From assembly GCF_036346295.1 (NCBI RefSeq), contig NZ_CP107819.1:2418001-2482000 (forward strand): a stretch of DNA of 64,000 nt, in the 5' to 3' direction. The notes under the pieces were generated by a model that was not told the DNA's origin, ran no database searches, and saw only the letters and a list, made by a program, of their open reading frames with translations. Source of the DNA: Streptomyces sp. NBC_00536. Its GTDB lineage: Bacteria; Actinomycetota; Actinomycetes; Streptomycetales; Streptomycetaceae. A program made the translations under genes and the position numbers. This document shows positions 42,283 to 50,429 of this stretch, one piece after another. Within the stretch, counting starts at the first letter, position 1. Every line of letters starts with the position of its first letter.

Positions 42283-43119
42283 ATGTTCAGCAACTACCTG
42301 ATCGGACTGCGCGAGGGGCTGGAAGCCAGCCTCGTCGTCTGCATCCTCATCGCGTACCTGGTGAAGACCGGGAACAAGGACAAACTGGGGCCGCTGTGGC
42401 TCGGCGTGGGCCTGGCCGCCGCGCTGTCCCTGGCGTTCGGCGCGGGACTGGAGTTCGGCACCTCGGAGCTGACGTTCCAGGCGCAGGAGGCGATCGGCGG
42501 CAGCCTGTCGATCATTTCGGTGGGCCTGGTGACCTGGATGGTCTTCTGGATGAAGCGCACCGCGCGGCACCTGAAGAGCGAACTCCAGGGCAAGCTCGAC
42601 GCGGCGCTCGCGATGGGCACCGGCGCGCTGGTGACGACCGCGTTCCTGGCGGTCGGCCGGGAGGGTCTGGAGACCTCGCTGTTCGTGTGGCGTTCGGTGC
42701 ACGCGGCCGGTGACGGCGCGGGTCCGCTGATCGGGGTGCTCCTCGGCATCGGCACCGCGATCGTGCTGGGCTGGCTGTTCTACCGGGGCGCGCTGAAGAT
42801 CAACCTGGCGAAGTTCTTCAAGTGGACCGGCGGCATGCTCGTCGTCGTCGCCGCGGGCGTGCTCGCGTACGGCGTCCACGACCTCCAGGAGGCGGACTTC
42901 CTGCCGGGGCTGAACAGCAAGGCCTTCGACGTCACCGGGGCGATCCCGCCGGACAGCTGGTACGGGACCCTGCTGAAGGGGACCTTCAACTTCCAGGCGG
43001 ACCCGACCGTGCTGCAGATCTCCGTGTGGGCGCTGTACCTGGTGCCCGTGCTGGCGCTGTTCCTCTATACGGCGAAGGCGCCCGCGCCGCGGCAGACCCC
43101 GGTGGGCGCCGGGAAGTGA
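42283..43119 (+). CDS. efeU: Ferrous iron permease EfeU (FTR1 family)
   Basis: The 278-residue protein has seven membrane spans and the two FTR1 iron-binding REGLE motifs: LIGLREGLEASLVV at residues 6-19 and AVGREGLETSLFVW near 124-137. It takes iron oxidised or handed over by EfeO and EfeB across the membrane. GGAGG lies 7 nt before the ATG. It is the last gene of the operon; a tandem heptamer repeat and a convergent GNAT gene follow. Confidence 0.95.
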   Translation: MFSNYLIGLREGLEASLVVCILIAYLVKTGNKDKLGPLWLGVGLAAALSLAFGAGLEFGTSELTFQAQEAIGGSLSIISVGLVTWMVFWMKRTARHLKSELQGKLDAALAMGTGALVTTAFLAVGREGLETSLFVWRSVHAAGDGAGPLIGVLLGIGTAIVLGWLFYRGALKINLAKFFKWTGGMLVVVAAGVLAYGVHDLQEADFLPGLNSKAFDVTGAIPPDSWYGTLLKGTFNFQADPTVLQISVWALYLVPVLALFLYTAKAPAPRQTPVGAGK

Positions 43120-43123
43120 CGTA

Positions 43124-43158
43124 TGACCGGTGACCAGTGACCAGTGAACGGTTACCAG
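43124..43158. repeat. 7-bp tandem repeat across the GNAT stop codon
   Basis: Five heptamers (TGACCGG, TGACCAG, TGACCAG, TGAACGG, TTACCAG) follow efeU directly and continue over the TAA stop of the convergent acetyltransferase gene (43152-43154). Confidence 0.75.
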
Positions 43159-43724
43159 AGCCGGTCGATGGTCCCCGAGTACAGGCCGATCCGGGCCCCC
43201 GCGAAAGCGGCGGCCGGGTCGGCCTGATCCGTTTCCGCCTCACCGAAGAACTCGGCCATGACGACCTTGTCGAAGCCCGGCGCGTCCGTGGCCAGCGGGT
43301 CCTCGGGCGTGCCGCCGACCAGCACCGCCCCGGGCAGCCGCCGGAACCCGGCCGCCTCGTAGAAGGCCGCCAGCTCCCGGTCACAGCTGAACAGCGCCAG
43401 GTCCGGCCCCGGCCGGGCCGCCAGCGCGGCCCGCGCCGCCGCGACCAGACGGCCGCCGTGGCCGCGCCCGCGCGCGTCGGCGCGGGTCACCACCGCGCTC
43501 AGCCCGGCGGCCCGGTACGTGCGTCCCGCGTGCCGGATCTCCTTGTGCAGCAGGGTCAGGGCCGCGGCCACCGCCCCCGCCTCGTCCAGGAGCAGCATCA
43601 CGCGGGGCGCGAGGGCGGGGTCGTGGCCGGGCGTGCTGCCGGGCCAGGCCTGTGCCTCCAGGGCGGCGGTCTGCGCGGCGAGTGCGTCGGGCAGGTCCGC
43701 CTCGGCGTAGGTCACGATCCTCAC
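43152..43724 (-). CDS. GNAT family N-acetyltransferase
   Basis: The 190-residue protein has the GNAT acetyl-CoA site VVTRADARGRGHGGRLVAAARAAL (R/Q-x-x-G-x-G/A) and the later FYEAAGFRRLPGAVLV strand. The acceptor is unknown. The GTG start overlaps the stop of the upstream PhzF-like gene (GTGA), so the two are coupled. The C-terminus ends close to a tandem repeat that covers the stop codon. Confidence 0.85.
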   Translation of the reverse strand: MRIVTYAEADLPDALAAQTAALEAQAWPGSTPGHDPALAPRVMLLLDEAGAVAAALTLLHKEIRHAGRTYRAAGLSAVVTRADARGRGHGGRLVAAARAALAARPGPDLALFSCDRELAAFYEAAGFRRLPGAVLVGGTPEDPLATDAPGFDKVVMAEFFGEAETDQADPAAAFAGARIGLYSGTIDRLW

Positions 43725-44587
43725 AGGATGCGGGCTCCGGCTCCGCCGACCCGGACCCGGGAATCGCCCGCGCGCAGCTCGACGCTCAGCACGCCCGGGC
43801 GGCCCATGTCCGCGCCCTGGTGCAGGGTCAGGACGGCCTCGTCGGGGACCAGGCCCAGCTCGCGCGCGTACGCCCCGAAGGCGGCCGCGGCGGCGCCGGT
43901 GGCCGGGTCCTCGACCACCCCGCCGACCGGGAAGGGGTCGCGGACGTGGAAGACGTCGGGCGCGGCGCGGTGCACGAGCTGGACGGTGGTGAGGTCCAGG
44001 CGCCGCATCAGCGCCTCCAGGCGGGCGAAGTCGTACGAGAGGTCCGCGAGCCGCTCACGGGTGGCGGCGCCGAGCACCAGGTGCCGGGCCCCGGCGTAGG
44101 CGACCTTCGGCGGGAACGCCGGGTCGAGGTCGGCGGCCGGCCAGTCCAGCGCGGCCAGCGCCTCGGCCAGGTCGGCTGCGCCGATCTCCTCCAGGTGCGG
44201 TTCCACACTGGTGAGGGTGGCGCGCAGGCCCCCGTCTTCGTCGGCGGTCACCGAGACGGGGACGGTACCGGCGCGGGTCGCGAAGACCAGCTCGCCGGGG
44301 CCGGTCCGCTGGCGCTCGGCCAGGGCGATGGCGGTGGCGACGGTGGCGTGGCCGCAGAAGGGGACCTCGGCCTTGGGGCTGAAGTACCGCACGGTGAACG
44401 CCCGCCCCTCCTCGCCGAGTCCCTCGGGCGGGGCGGTCAGGAACGCGGTCTCGCTGTACCCCAGCTCCGCGGCGATCTCCAGCATCCGCGCCTCGCCGAG
44501 CCCGCGCGCATCGAGCACGACCCCGGCGGGATTCCCCCCTGCGGGATCAGCGGAAAAGGCCGTGTACCTCAAGATCTCAGTCGCCAT
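43721..44587 (-). CDS. PhzF-family isomerase
   Basis: The 288-residue protein is a full-length PhzF-fold enzyme: FSADPAGGNPAGVVLD at the N-terminus, AAELGYSETAFLT with catalytic Glu, VPFCGHATVATAIAL and VEDPATGAAAAAFGAYA. This family includes PhzF (phenazine synthesis) and many enzymes of unknown substrate. It is the longer of two PhzF-family proteins in the window and is not a local duplicate, since similarity is limited to the motifs. The ATG has TTGAGG 6 nt upstream. It forms an operon with the GNAT gene. Confidence 0.88.
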   Translation of the reverse strand: MATEILRYTAFSADPAGGNPAGVVLDARGLGEARMLEIAAELGYSETAFLTAPPEGLGEEGRAFTVRYFSPKAEVPFCGHATVATAIALAERQRTGPGELVFATRAGTVPVSVTADEDGGLRATLTSVEPHLEEIGAADLAEALAALDWPAADLDPAFPPKVAYAGARHLVLGAATRERLADLSYDFARLEALMRRLDLTTVQLVHRAAPDVFHVRDPFPVGGVVEDPATGAAAAAFGAYARELGLVPDEAVLTLHQGADMGRPGVLSVELRAGDSRVRVGGAGARIL

Positions 44588-44676
44588 GCCCGCCTCAACC
44601 TCCGAGTCGTCCCGCCCATTCCCGGGCCGGGCACATCCAGTGCGGGCCGAGTCCGGCCATTCACGCCTCCGGCGGG

Positions 44677-44899
44677 CCCTCAAACGCCGGGCAGGCTGGA
44701 TTTGCCCCCCTCGGCTCCGCCAGGCAACCCCGCACCCACGCCAGCCAACTCCACCCCGCCAGGCAAACCCACCCACGCCAGCCAAATCCAGCCCCGTCGG
44801 CGTTTGAGGCGCGGGTCCGGGCGGAGCCCGGGACGACCAGCCGCAGGCCGAATGTGGCCGCGCTTGCCTCCGGCGGGCCCTCAAACGCCGGGCAGGCTG
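44677..44899. repeat. Three dispersed intergenic repeats in a 365-bp gene-free gap
   Basis: Copies of the CGCCGGCGTTTGAGG family lie at 44677-44698, 44789-44813 (opposite orientation) and 44877-44899. The first and third share the same variant (CTCAAACGCCGGGCAGGCTG) together with at least 16 bp of flank, so a larger unit was probably duplicated. Short runs of GCCAGGCAAACCC-like sequence lie between. No gene is seen in 44588-44952. Confidence 0.75.
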
Positions 44900-44952
44900 G
44901 ATTTGCCCGGGTCCGGGCGGAGCCCGGAAGGCGCGCCCGGTCGGGGGACCGG

Positions 44953-45726
44953 TCAGCCTCGGCCGATGTACGGCATGGTCGTCGCCATGACCGTCGCGAA
45001 CTGGACGTTCGCCCCGAGCGGCAGCTCCGCCATGTGGACGACGGTCCGCGCGACATCCCCCGCGTCCATCACCGGCTCCACCGCCAGCCGCCCGTCCGCC
45101 TGCAGGATCCCGGTCTGCATCCGCTCCGTCATCTCCGTGGCCGCGTTGCCGATGTCGATCTGCCCGCAGGCGATCCGGTACGGCCGCCCGTCCAGCGACA
45201 GCGACTTCGTCAGGCCCGTCATCGCGTGCTTGGTCGCCGTGTAGGCGATGGAGTTCGGCCGCGGGACGTGCGCGGAGATGGATCCGTTGTTGATGATCCG
45301 GCCGCCCTGCGGGTCCTGGGCCTTCATCATCCGGAAGGCGCCCTGTGCGCACAGGAAGGACCCGGTGAGGTTGACGTCGACGGCCTGCTTCCAGGCCTCG
45401 TAGGTGATGTCCTCCAGCGCGACCCCGCCCGGCCCGAAGGTGCCCGCGTTGTTGAAGAGCAGGTCGAGGCGCCCGTACCGGTCCGCGACGGCCGCGTACA
45501 GCGCGTCGACGTCCGCCGGGTCGCTCACGTCGGTGGGCACGCACAGGACGTCCACCCCGGCACCCGCACCGGCACGCGCCGCCGCGGCCGTCTCCTCCAG
45601 GGCCCCGGCCCGGCGCCCCGCGAGGGCCAGGCTCCAGCCCGCGCCGGCCAGGGCGAGGGCGACCGTACGCCCGATGCCGGAGCCCGCTCCGGTCACGACG
45701 GCGGTCTTCTTCGTGCTTGCGTTCAT
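44953..45726 (-). CDS. SDR family oxidoreductase
   Basis: The 257-residue protein has the classical SDR motifs: [19 protein letters not shown] for dinucleotide binding, [12 protein letters not shown], the catalytic Ser in [14 protein letters not shown] and [10 protein letters not shown] (YxxxK). The residues after the second strand ([10 protein letters not shown]) favour NADP(H). The substrate is unknown. A TACATT -10 box is 8 nt before the ATG and no ribosome-binding site is evident, so the leader is short or absent. It is divergent from the MFS transporter gene. Confidence 0.9.
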   Translation of the reverse strand: MNASTKKTAVVTGAGSGIGRTVALALAGAGWSLALAGRRAGALEETAAAARAGAGAGVDVLCVPTDVSDPADVDALYAAVADRYGRLDLLFNNAGTFGPGGVALEDITYEAWKQAVDVNLTGSFLCAQGAFRMMKAQDPQGGRIINNGSISAHVPRPNSIAYTATKHAMTGLTKSLSLDGRPYRIACGQIDIGNAATEMTERMQTGILQADGRLAVEPVMDAGDVARTVVHMAELPLGANVQFATVMATTMPYIGRG

Positions 45727-45734
45727 GAGGCCGC

Positions 45735-45740
45735 AATGTA
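45735..45740 (-). promoter_or_regulatory. -10 box TACATT, near-leaderless SDR gene
   Basis: TACATT on the minus strand is followed by 8 nt and ATG 45726. Confidence 0.45.
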
Positions 45741-45845
45741 CGTGAGGGCGCACTTCGTCCCCCGGACGTTCCGATAGCTGAGAACATGAATCGGCCAGGG
45801 GTGCGAAGAAACGATAAGACGATCGACGAGAAGACGGAGTTCCGC

Positions 45846-47144
45846 ATGCCGGAGAGAGGTCCCGCGACGGCCCCCACCCCCACAGACGGCACCACGGAAC
45901 CCACAACGGCCGCCGTCACGGCCGCCCGCCGGACCGGGCTGCTCGTCACCTTCATACTCGGCGGGCTCACCGCCCTCCCGCCGCTGTCCATGGACATGTA
46001 CCTGCCGGCCCTGCCCGCCGTCACCAGCTCCCTGAGCAGCCCCGCCGCCACCGTCCAGCTCACCCTGACCGCCTGCCTCATCGGCATGGCCCTCGGCCAG
46101 CTGGTCATCGGACCGATGAGCGACAAGTGGGGGCGGCGCACCCCGCTGCTGACCGGCATGGTCGTCTACGTCCTGGCCACCGCCGTCTGCGCCTTCGCCC
46201 CCACCATCGAGCTCCTCATCGGCTTCCGGCTGGTCCAGGGCCTCGCCGGGGCCGCCGCGATCGTGATCGCGCGGGCCGCCGTGCGCGACCTGTACGACGG
46301 GGTCGAGATGGCCCGGTTCTTCTCCACCCTCATGCTCATATCCGGCGCCGCCCCCATCGTCGCCCCGCTCGTCGGCGGCCAGGTGCTGCGGTTCGCCGAC
46401 TGGCGCGGGGTGTTCCTCGTCCTGACCGGCGTCGGCACGCTCCTCACCGTCCTGACCTGGCGCGGGCTCGGCGAGACCCTGCCGCCGGAGCGCCGCCAGA
46501 CCGGCGGGGTCGGCGCGGCCCTGCACACCATGCGCGGGCTGCTCGCCGACCGGGTCTTCGCGGGCTACACCCTGGCGGGCGGTTTCGCCTTCGCCGCCCT
46601 GTTCTCCTACATCTCCGCCTCGCCCTTCGTGATCCAGGAGATCTACGGCGCCTCCGCGCAGGAGTTCAGCCTGCTCTTCGGCATCAACTCCGTCGGCCTG
46701 ATCATCGTCGGCCAGATCAACGGCAAGCTGCTCGTGGGCCGGGTCAGCCTGGACAAGGCGCTCGCCGTGGGCCTCGCGGTCATCACGGCCGCCTCTGTGG
46801 CGCTGCTGGTGATGTCGAGCGGGATCTTCGGCGAGGCCGGGCTGTTCCCGGTCGCCGCCGCGCTCTTCGTCCTGATGTCCGCGATGGGCCTGCTGCTGCC
46901 CAACACCAACGCGCAGGCCCTGATGCGGACCCCGCACGCGGCGGGCTCCGCCTCCGCCCTGCTGGGCACCTCCTCGTTCCTGGTCGGCGCGGTCGCCTCG
47001 CCGCTCGTCGGGATCGCGGGAGAGCACACGGCGGTGCCCATGGCCGTCGTCCAGCTGGTGTGCTCGCTGCTGTCGGCCGCCTGCTTCCTGGGCCTGTGCC
47101 GCCCCTGGCAGTCGCGGGAATCCCTGGTCGTTGCGGCGCCGTAA
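45846..47144 (+). CDS. Bcr/CflA-type MFS drug efflux transporter
   Basis: The 432-residue protein has twelve membrane spans. Subfamily markers are the first helix with [11 protein letters not shown], the loop motif [14 protein letters not shown] (motif A) and [27 protein letters not shown], which are characteristic of the 12-span Bcr/CflA drug:proton antiporters. Substrate unknown. ATG 45846 has GGAG 6 nt upstream; an in-frame ATG at 45786 would add a charged leader. It ends 9 bp before the next start. Confidence 0.9.
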   Translation: MPERGPATAPTPTDGTTEPTTAAVTAARRTGLLVTFILGGLTALPPLSMDMYLPALPAVTSSLSSPAATVQLTLTACLIGMALGQLVIGPMSDKWGRRTPLLTGMVVYVLATAVCAFAPTIELLIGFRLVQGLAGAAAIVIARAAVRDLYDGVEMARFFSTLMLISGAAPIVAPLVGGQVLRFADWRGVFLVLTGVGTLLTVLTWRGLGETLPPERRQTGGVGAALHTMRGLLADRVFAGYTLAGGFAFAALFSYISASPFVIQEIYGASAQEFSLLFGINSVGLIIVGQINGKLLVGRVSLDKALAVGLAVITAASVALLVMSSGIFGEAGLFPVAAALFVLMSAMGLLLPNTNAQALMRTPHAAGSASALLGTSSFLVGAVASPLVGIAGEHTAVPMAVVQLVCSLLSAACFLGLCRPWQSRESLVVAAP

Positions 47145-47147
47145 ACT
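47142..47147 (+). promoter_or_regulatory. -10 box TAAACT, predicted leaderless start
   Basis: TAAACT lies at the very end of the MFS gene (its TAA stop is 47142-47144), 6 nt before GTG 47154. The stop codon is part of the -10 box. Confidence 0.6.
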
Positions 47148-47153
47148 CAGCGG

Positions 47154-48227
47154 GTGAACCGCTCTGTACCCACCTCCGCCGACACCCTCCGCTCCGCGCT
47201 CGGCGGGCTGCTCGACGGGCTCCCGCCGAAGCAGGCCACGGCCGCCGTGGAGCGGCTCATCGCCAGCTACCGCGGCCAGACCCCGACGGACGCCCCGGTC
47301 CTGCGCGACCGCTCCGACGTCGCGGCGTACGCGGCGTACCGGATGCCCGCGACGTTCGAGGCGGTACGGGCGGCACTCGACGCCCTCGCGATCGCGGCCC
47401 CGGACTGGGCGCCCGCCTCGCACGTGGACGTCGGCGGCGGCACGGGAGCCGCGACCTGGGCGGTCGACGCCACCTGGGACGGCCCCCGTGAGACCACCGT
47501 GCTCGACTGGGCCGAACCCGCGCTGACCCTGGGCCGCGAACTGGCCGGATCCTCGTCCTCCGAGGTGCTGCGCGGCGCCGTGTGGCGGCGCGCGGTGATC
47601 GGCGCGGGGCTGGAGCTGCCCGAGGCGGACCTGGTGACGGTGTCGTACGTCCTGGGCGAGCTGACCCCCGAGGCGCGCGGCGCCGTGGTCGCCGAGGCGG
47701 CCCGCGCCGCGCGGACCGTGGTGATCATCGAGCCGGGGACGCCCGACGGGTACCTGCGCGTGCGCGAGGCCCGCGACCAGCTGATCGCCGCCGGGCTGCG
47801 GATCGCGGCCCCCTGCCCGCACGACGGGACCTGCCCGGTCGTGGTCGGCGAGGACTGGTGCCACTTCTCGGCCCGGGTCAGCCGCTCCTCGCTGCACCGG
47901 CAGGTCAAGGGCGGTTCGCTGGCCTACGAGGACGAGAAGTTCAGCTACGTCGCCGCCACCCGGGTCCCGGTGACCCCGGCCACCGCGCGGATCACCCGCA
48001 AGCCGCAGATCCGCAAGGGCCTCGTCCTGCTGGACCTGTGCGGACCGGCGGCGTCCGCGGAACCGGAAGCGTCCGCGGAACCGGCGGCCGCCAACGCCCC
48101 GGCCGCCAACGCCCCGGCCCCGGGCCTGTCCCGGATCACCGTGACCAAGCGCCACGGTGACCTGTACAAGGCGGCGCGGGACGCCGACTGGGGCCAGGAA
48201 TGGCCGCCGGTCCCGGACACCCGCTAG
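47154..48227 (+). CDS. Rsm22/METTL17-like SAM-dependent methyltransferase family protein
   Basis: The 357-residue protein has an N-terminal helical region, a Rossmann methyltransferase core with SAM motif HVDVGGGTGAATWAV and LVTVSYVLGELTPE, and a C-terminal part with Cys in CPHDGTCP, DWCHFSARV and LLDLC. Rsm22/METTL17 proteins associate with the small ribosomal subunit and carry a Cys-bound iron-sulfur cluster in the same arrangement. A Pro/Ala-rich segment of tandem repeats (ASAEPEASAEP, ANAPAANAPA) precedes the end. The GTG start is probably leaderless. The stop overlaps that of ddaH by four bases (CTAG). Confidence 0.85.
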   Translation: MNRSVPTSADTLRSALGGLLDGLPPKQATAAVERLIASYRGQTPTDAPVLRDRSDVAAYAAYRMPATFEAVRAALDALAIAAPDWAPASHVDVGGGTGAATWAVDATWDGPRETTVLDWAEPALTLGRELAGSSSSEVLRGAVWRRAVIGAGLELPEADLVTVSYVLGELTPEARGAVVAEAARAARTVVIIEPGTPDGYLRVREARDQLIAAGLRIAAPCPHDGTCPVVVGEDWCHFSARVSRSSLHRQVKGGSLAYEDEKFSYVAATRVPVTPATARITRKPQIRKGLVLLDLCGPAASAEPEASAEPAAANAPAANAPAPGLSRITVTKRHGDLYKAARDADWGQEWPPVPDTR

Positions 48228-49054
48228 CCCGGCACCTCCCCCTCTGCCTGGCGCAGCTCCTGGGTGCAGCACTTCACGCTGCCGCCGCCCTTGAGCAGCT
48301 CGGTCAGGTCCATCGGGACCGGTTCGAAGCCCCGCGCGCGCAGCGGGCCCATCAGGCCCGCCGCCGCCTGCGGGAGCAGGACGTGACGGCCGTCGGAGAC
48401 CGCGTTGAGCCCGAGGGCCGCCGCGTCCTGCCCGGAGGCGAGCAGGGCGTCCGGGAAGAGGCGCCGCAGCACCGACCGGCTGCCCGGTGAGAAGGCCTCC
48501 GGGTAGTACATGACCTCGTCGCCGTCCAGGACGCTCAGGGCGGTGTCCAGGTGGTAGTAGCGCGGGTCGACCAGGTCGAGGCCGATCACCGGGCGGCCGA
48601 AGAACTCCTGGGCCTCGTCGTGGGAGAGCGGGCTGGAGCGGAAGCCCCGGCCCGCGAGGACGTAGGACCGGGTGACCGCGAAGTCCCCCTCGCCCTCGTT
48701 GATGTGGGACGGCTCGTGCACCTCCGTGAAGCCGTGCCCCCGGAACCAGTCCAGGTGCGCCTCGGCCTCGGCGGCGCGTTCCGGATACGCGAAGCGGGCG
48801 CCCAAGACGCGGCCGTCGATGACGGTGGCGCCGTTCGCCGCGAAGACCATGTCGGGCAGGCCGGGTTGCGGCCGGAGCGTTTCGACGGTGTGGCCGAGGG
48901 AGCGGTAACGGTCCCTCAGGTCTTCCCATTGGGCGAGTGCGAGGGGCAGGTCGACCGGTTTCGTGGGATCCATCCACGGATTGATCGAGTACGTGACCTT
49001 GAAGTGCGCGGGTGGGCACATCAGGTAACGCCGGGGTGTGGCGTCTCTGCGCAA
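48224..49054 (-). CDS. ddaH: N(G),N(G)-dimethylarginine dimethylaminohydrolase
   Basis: DDAH hydrolyses methylated arginines to citrulline and methylamines; related members are arginine deiminase-fold hydrolases. The 276-residue protein shows the guanidine-modifying fold: PDMVFAANGATVI, EGEGDFAV, the catalytic His in YYHLDTALSVL and the C-terminal nucleophile Cys in GGGSVKCCTQEL. TTG 49054 is preferred because GAGGAG lies 5 nt upstream; Met at residue 12 is possible. It is divergent from the prim-pol gene. Confidence 0.9.
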   Translation of the reverse strand: MRRDATPRRYLMCPPAHFKVTYSINPWMDPTKPVDLPLALAQWEDLRDRYRSLGHTVETLRPQPGLPDMVFAANGATVIDGRVLGARFAYPERAAEAEAHLDWFRGHGFTEVHEPSHINEGEGDFAVTRSYVLAGRGFRSSPLSHDEAQEFFGRPVIGLDLVDPRYYHLDTALSVLDGDEVMYYPEAFSPGSRSVLRRLFPDALLASGQDAAALGLNAVSDGRHVLLPQAAAGLMGPLRARGFEPVPMDLTELLKGGGSVKCCTQELRQAEGEVPG

Positions 49055-49357
49055 AGAAAGCTCCTCACGGCGGACGTGGACCGACTGTGAAGAGAATCGT
49101 CTCTCCTCAAGGGGGGACAGCGCAGTGAACTGATCGGGTGGTTTCCTGGCAACCCTTCGCCGTGTCGAAAGTCACCGGGGCGCACTTGTGCGCGAAGGGC
49201 CGGGAACCGATGGCTGAAATGGGCAGTTCTATAGGGGTTGTTGCCGGAACGGGAGCCCTCGTCCGCGGACCCCCGGTCGGGGAGTGCGGTCACCCGGGGC
49301 GCAGGATGGTGGGACCATGGTGGGGTCTGCCGGGGTAACGGTGAGGTGAGGGGATAG
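49055..49357. other. 303-bp divergent intergenic region
   Basis: It separates ddaH and the prim-pol-like gene and must hold both promoters. A TATAGG -10-like sequence occurs near 49232, and ACCATGGTGG near 49315 repeats half of the palindrome seen before panB. No credible gene or terminator is seen. Confidence 0.35.
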
Positions 49358-50107
49358 ATGGGGTCAGAGTCCGACCGCGTCACGCGCGGTCCGCAGAGCA
49401 GGATTTCCCAATGGCTGCGCCGCCGGTCCAAACCGGCCGCCGAAGACCCCGGACGCGAGCGTGAAGCGCTGCTCCTGGCCGTCGCCGCCGCGGGCCTGCC
49501 GCTCTCCCCCGCCGCGCATCCCGCCGGCTACCGGTGTTCGTGCGACCGCATCGGCTGTCCCACCCCCGCGCGGCACCCGATCTCCTTCGCCTGGCAGACG
49601 CAGTCGACCACCGACCGCGCGCAGGTCGAACGCTGGGCCCGCAACCAGCCCGAGGCCAACTTCATCACCGCGACCGGCATGGTCCACGACGTCCTGGACG
49701 TCCCGCTGGAAGCCGGGCACAGCGCGCTGGAACGGCTGCTGGCCGCCGGCATCGACGTAGGGCCCGTCGCCGAATCCGGCGGTACGGGCGACCACGCCCG
49801 GATGCTCTTCTTCACCGCGACGCGGGGGACGCCGGAGGACGAGGACGAGTGGTGGCCGTGCGAGCTGGACTGCCATCCCGAGACCATGGACGAACACCCC
49901 GGGCTGCGGTGGCACTGCCGGGGCAGCTACGTCCTGGTCCCCCCGGCCCGTCTCCCCGGTGACCTGGCGGTCACCTGGCTCCGCGGCATGGAGCACCAGC
50001 TCCCGGACCCCCTGACCCTCCTCGAAACCCTCACCGACGCCTGCGCCCACTACGCGGGCACCACCCCCCACACCCCCCAAGCCGTAGCCTGGCCCCTGGG
50101 CCGCTGA
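49358..50107 (+). CDS. Stand-alone prim-pol-like (bifunctional DNA primase/polymerase N-terminal) protein
   Basis: The 249-residue protein resembles the N-terminal prim-pol domain: GLPLSPAAHPAGYRCSCDRIGCPTPARHPISFAWQTQSTTDRAQVERWA, with a zinc-type Cys cluster, then FITATGMVHDVLDVPLEAG where the usual metal motif DLDxD would lie. Here it reads DVLDVP, so the usual acidic pair is not obvious. No helicase domain follows. Such short proteins are common in Streptomyces and their role is unknown. GAGGGG lies 6 nt before the ATG. The gene ends before a block of intergenic repeats. Confidence 0.75.
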   Translation: MGSESDRVTRGPQSRISQWLRRRSKPAAEDPGREREALLLAVAAAGLPLSPAAHPAGYRCSCDRIGCPTPARHPISFAWQTQSTTDRAQVERWARNQPEANFITATGMVHDVLDVPLEAGHSALERLLAAGIDVGPVAESGGTGDHARMLFFTATRGTPEDEDEWWPCELDCHPETMDEHPGLRWHCRGSYVLVPPARLPGDLAVTWLRGMEHQLPDPLTLLETLTDACAHYAGTTPHTPQAVAWPLGR

Positions 50108-50117
50108 CCCCGGCCCT

Positions 50118-50410
50118 TCCAGCCCCGCCGCTGGCGGGCACCTCCAGCCCCGCCGGCCCTCGACCACCGCTGGCGGGCACCTCCAGCCCCGCCGGCACTA
50201 GGGCCGCCGCTGGCGGGCATCTCCAGCCCCGCCGGCGTTTGAGGCGCCCCCGGAGGGCAGACGCCCCGCGGCTGAGCACGAACGTCGCCCGCCGCTGAGC
50301 GTCCCGGGCTCCGCCCAGACCCGGTCCTCAAACGCCGGACGGGCTGAACTTGCCCAGCATCAGAGCCACCGCCGGCGGGCATTTCCAGCCTCGCCGGCGA
50401 TTGAGGCGCG
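50118..50410. repeat. Cluster of GC-rich repeats between convergent genes
   Basis: At 50118-50235 a unit near CGCTGGCGGGCACCTCCAGC is repeated three times with degenerate spacers and reappears in part near 50370. CGCCGGCGTTTGAGG-family copies lie at 50223-50247, 50324-50346 (inverted) and 50386-50410. The 50108-50429 gap holds only these. Their position between convergent stops suggests a terminator-like role. Confidence 0.75.
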
Positions 50411-50429
50411 GGTCCGGGCAGAGCCCGGG

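Noticed and set aside
32767..44587. The two PhzF-family genes as a recent duplication
   Set aside because: Similarity is limited to family motifs, lengths differ by about 70 residues and the contexts are different.
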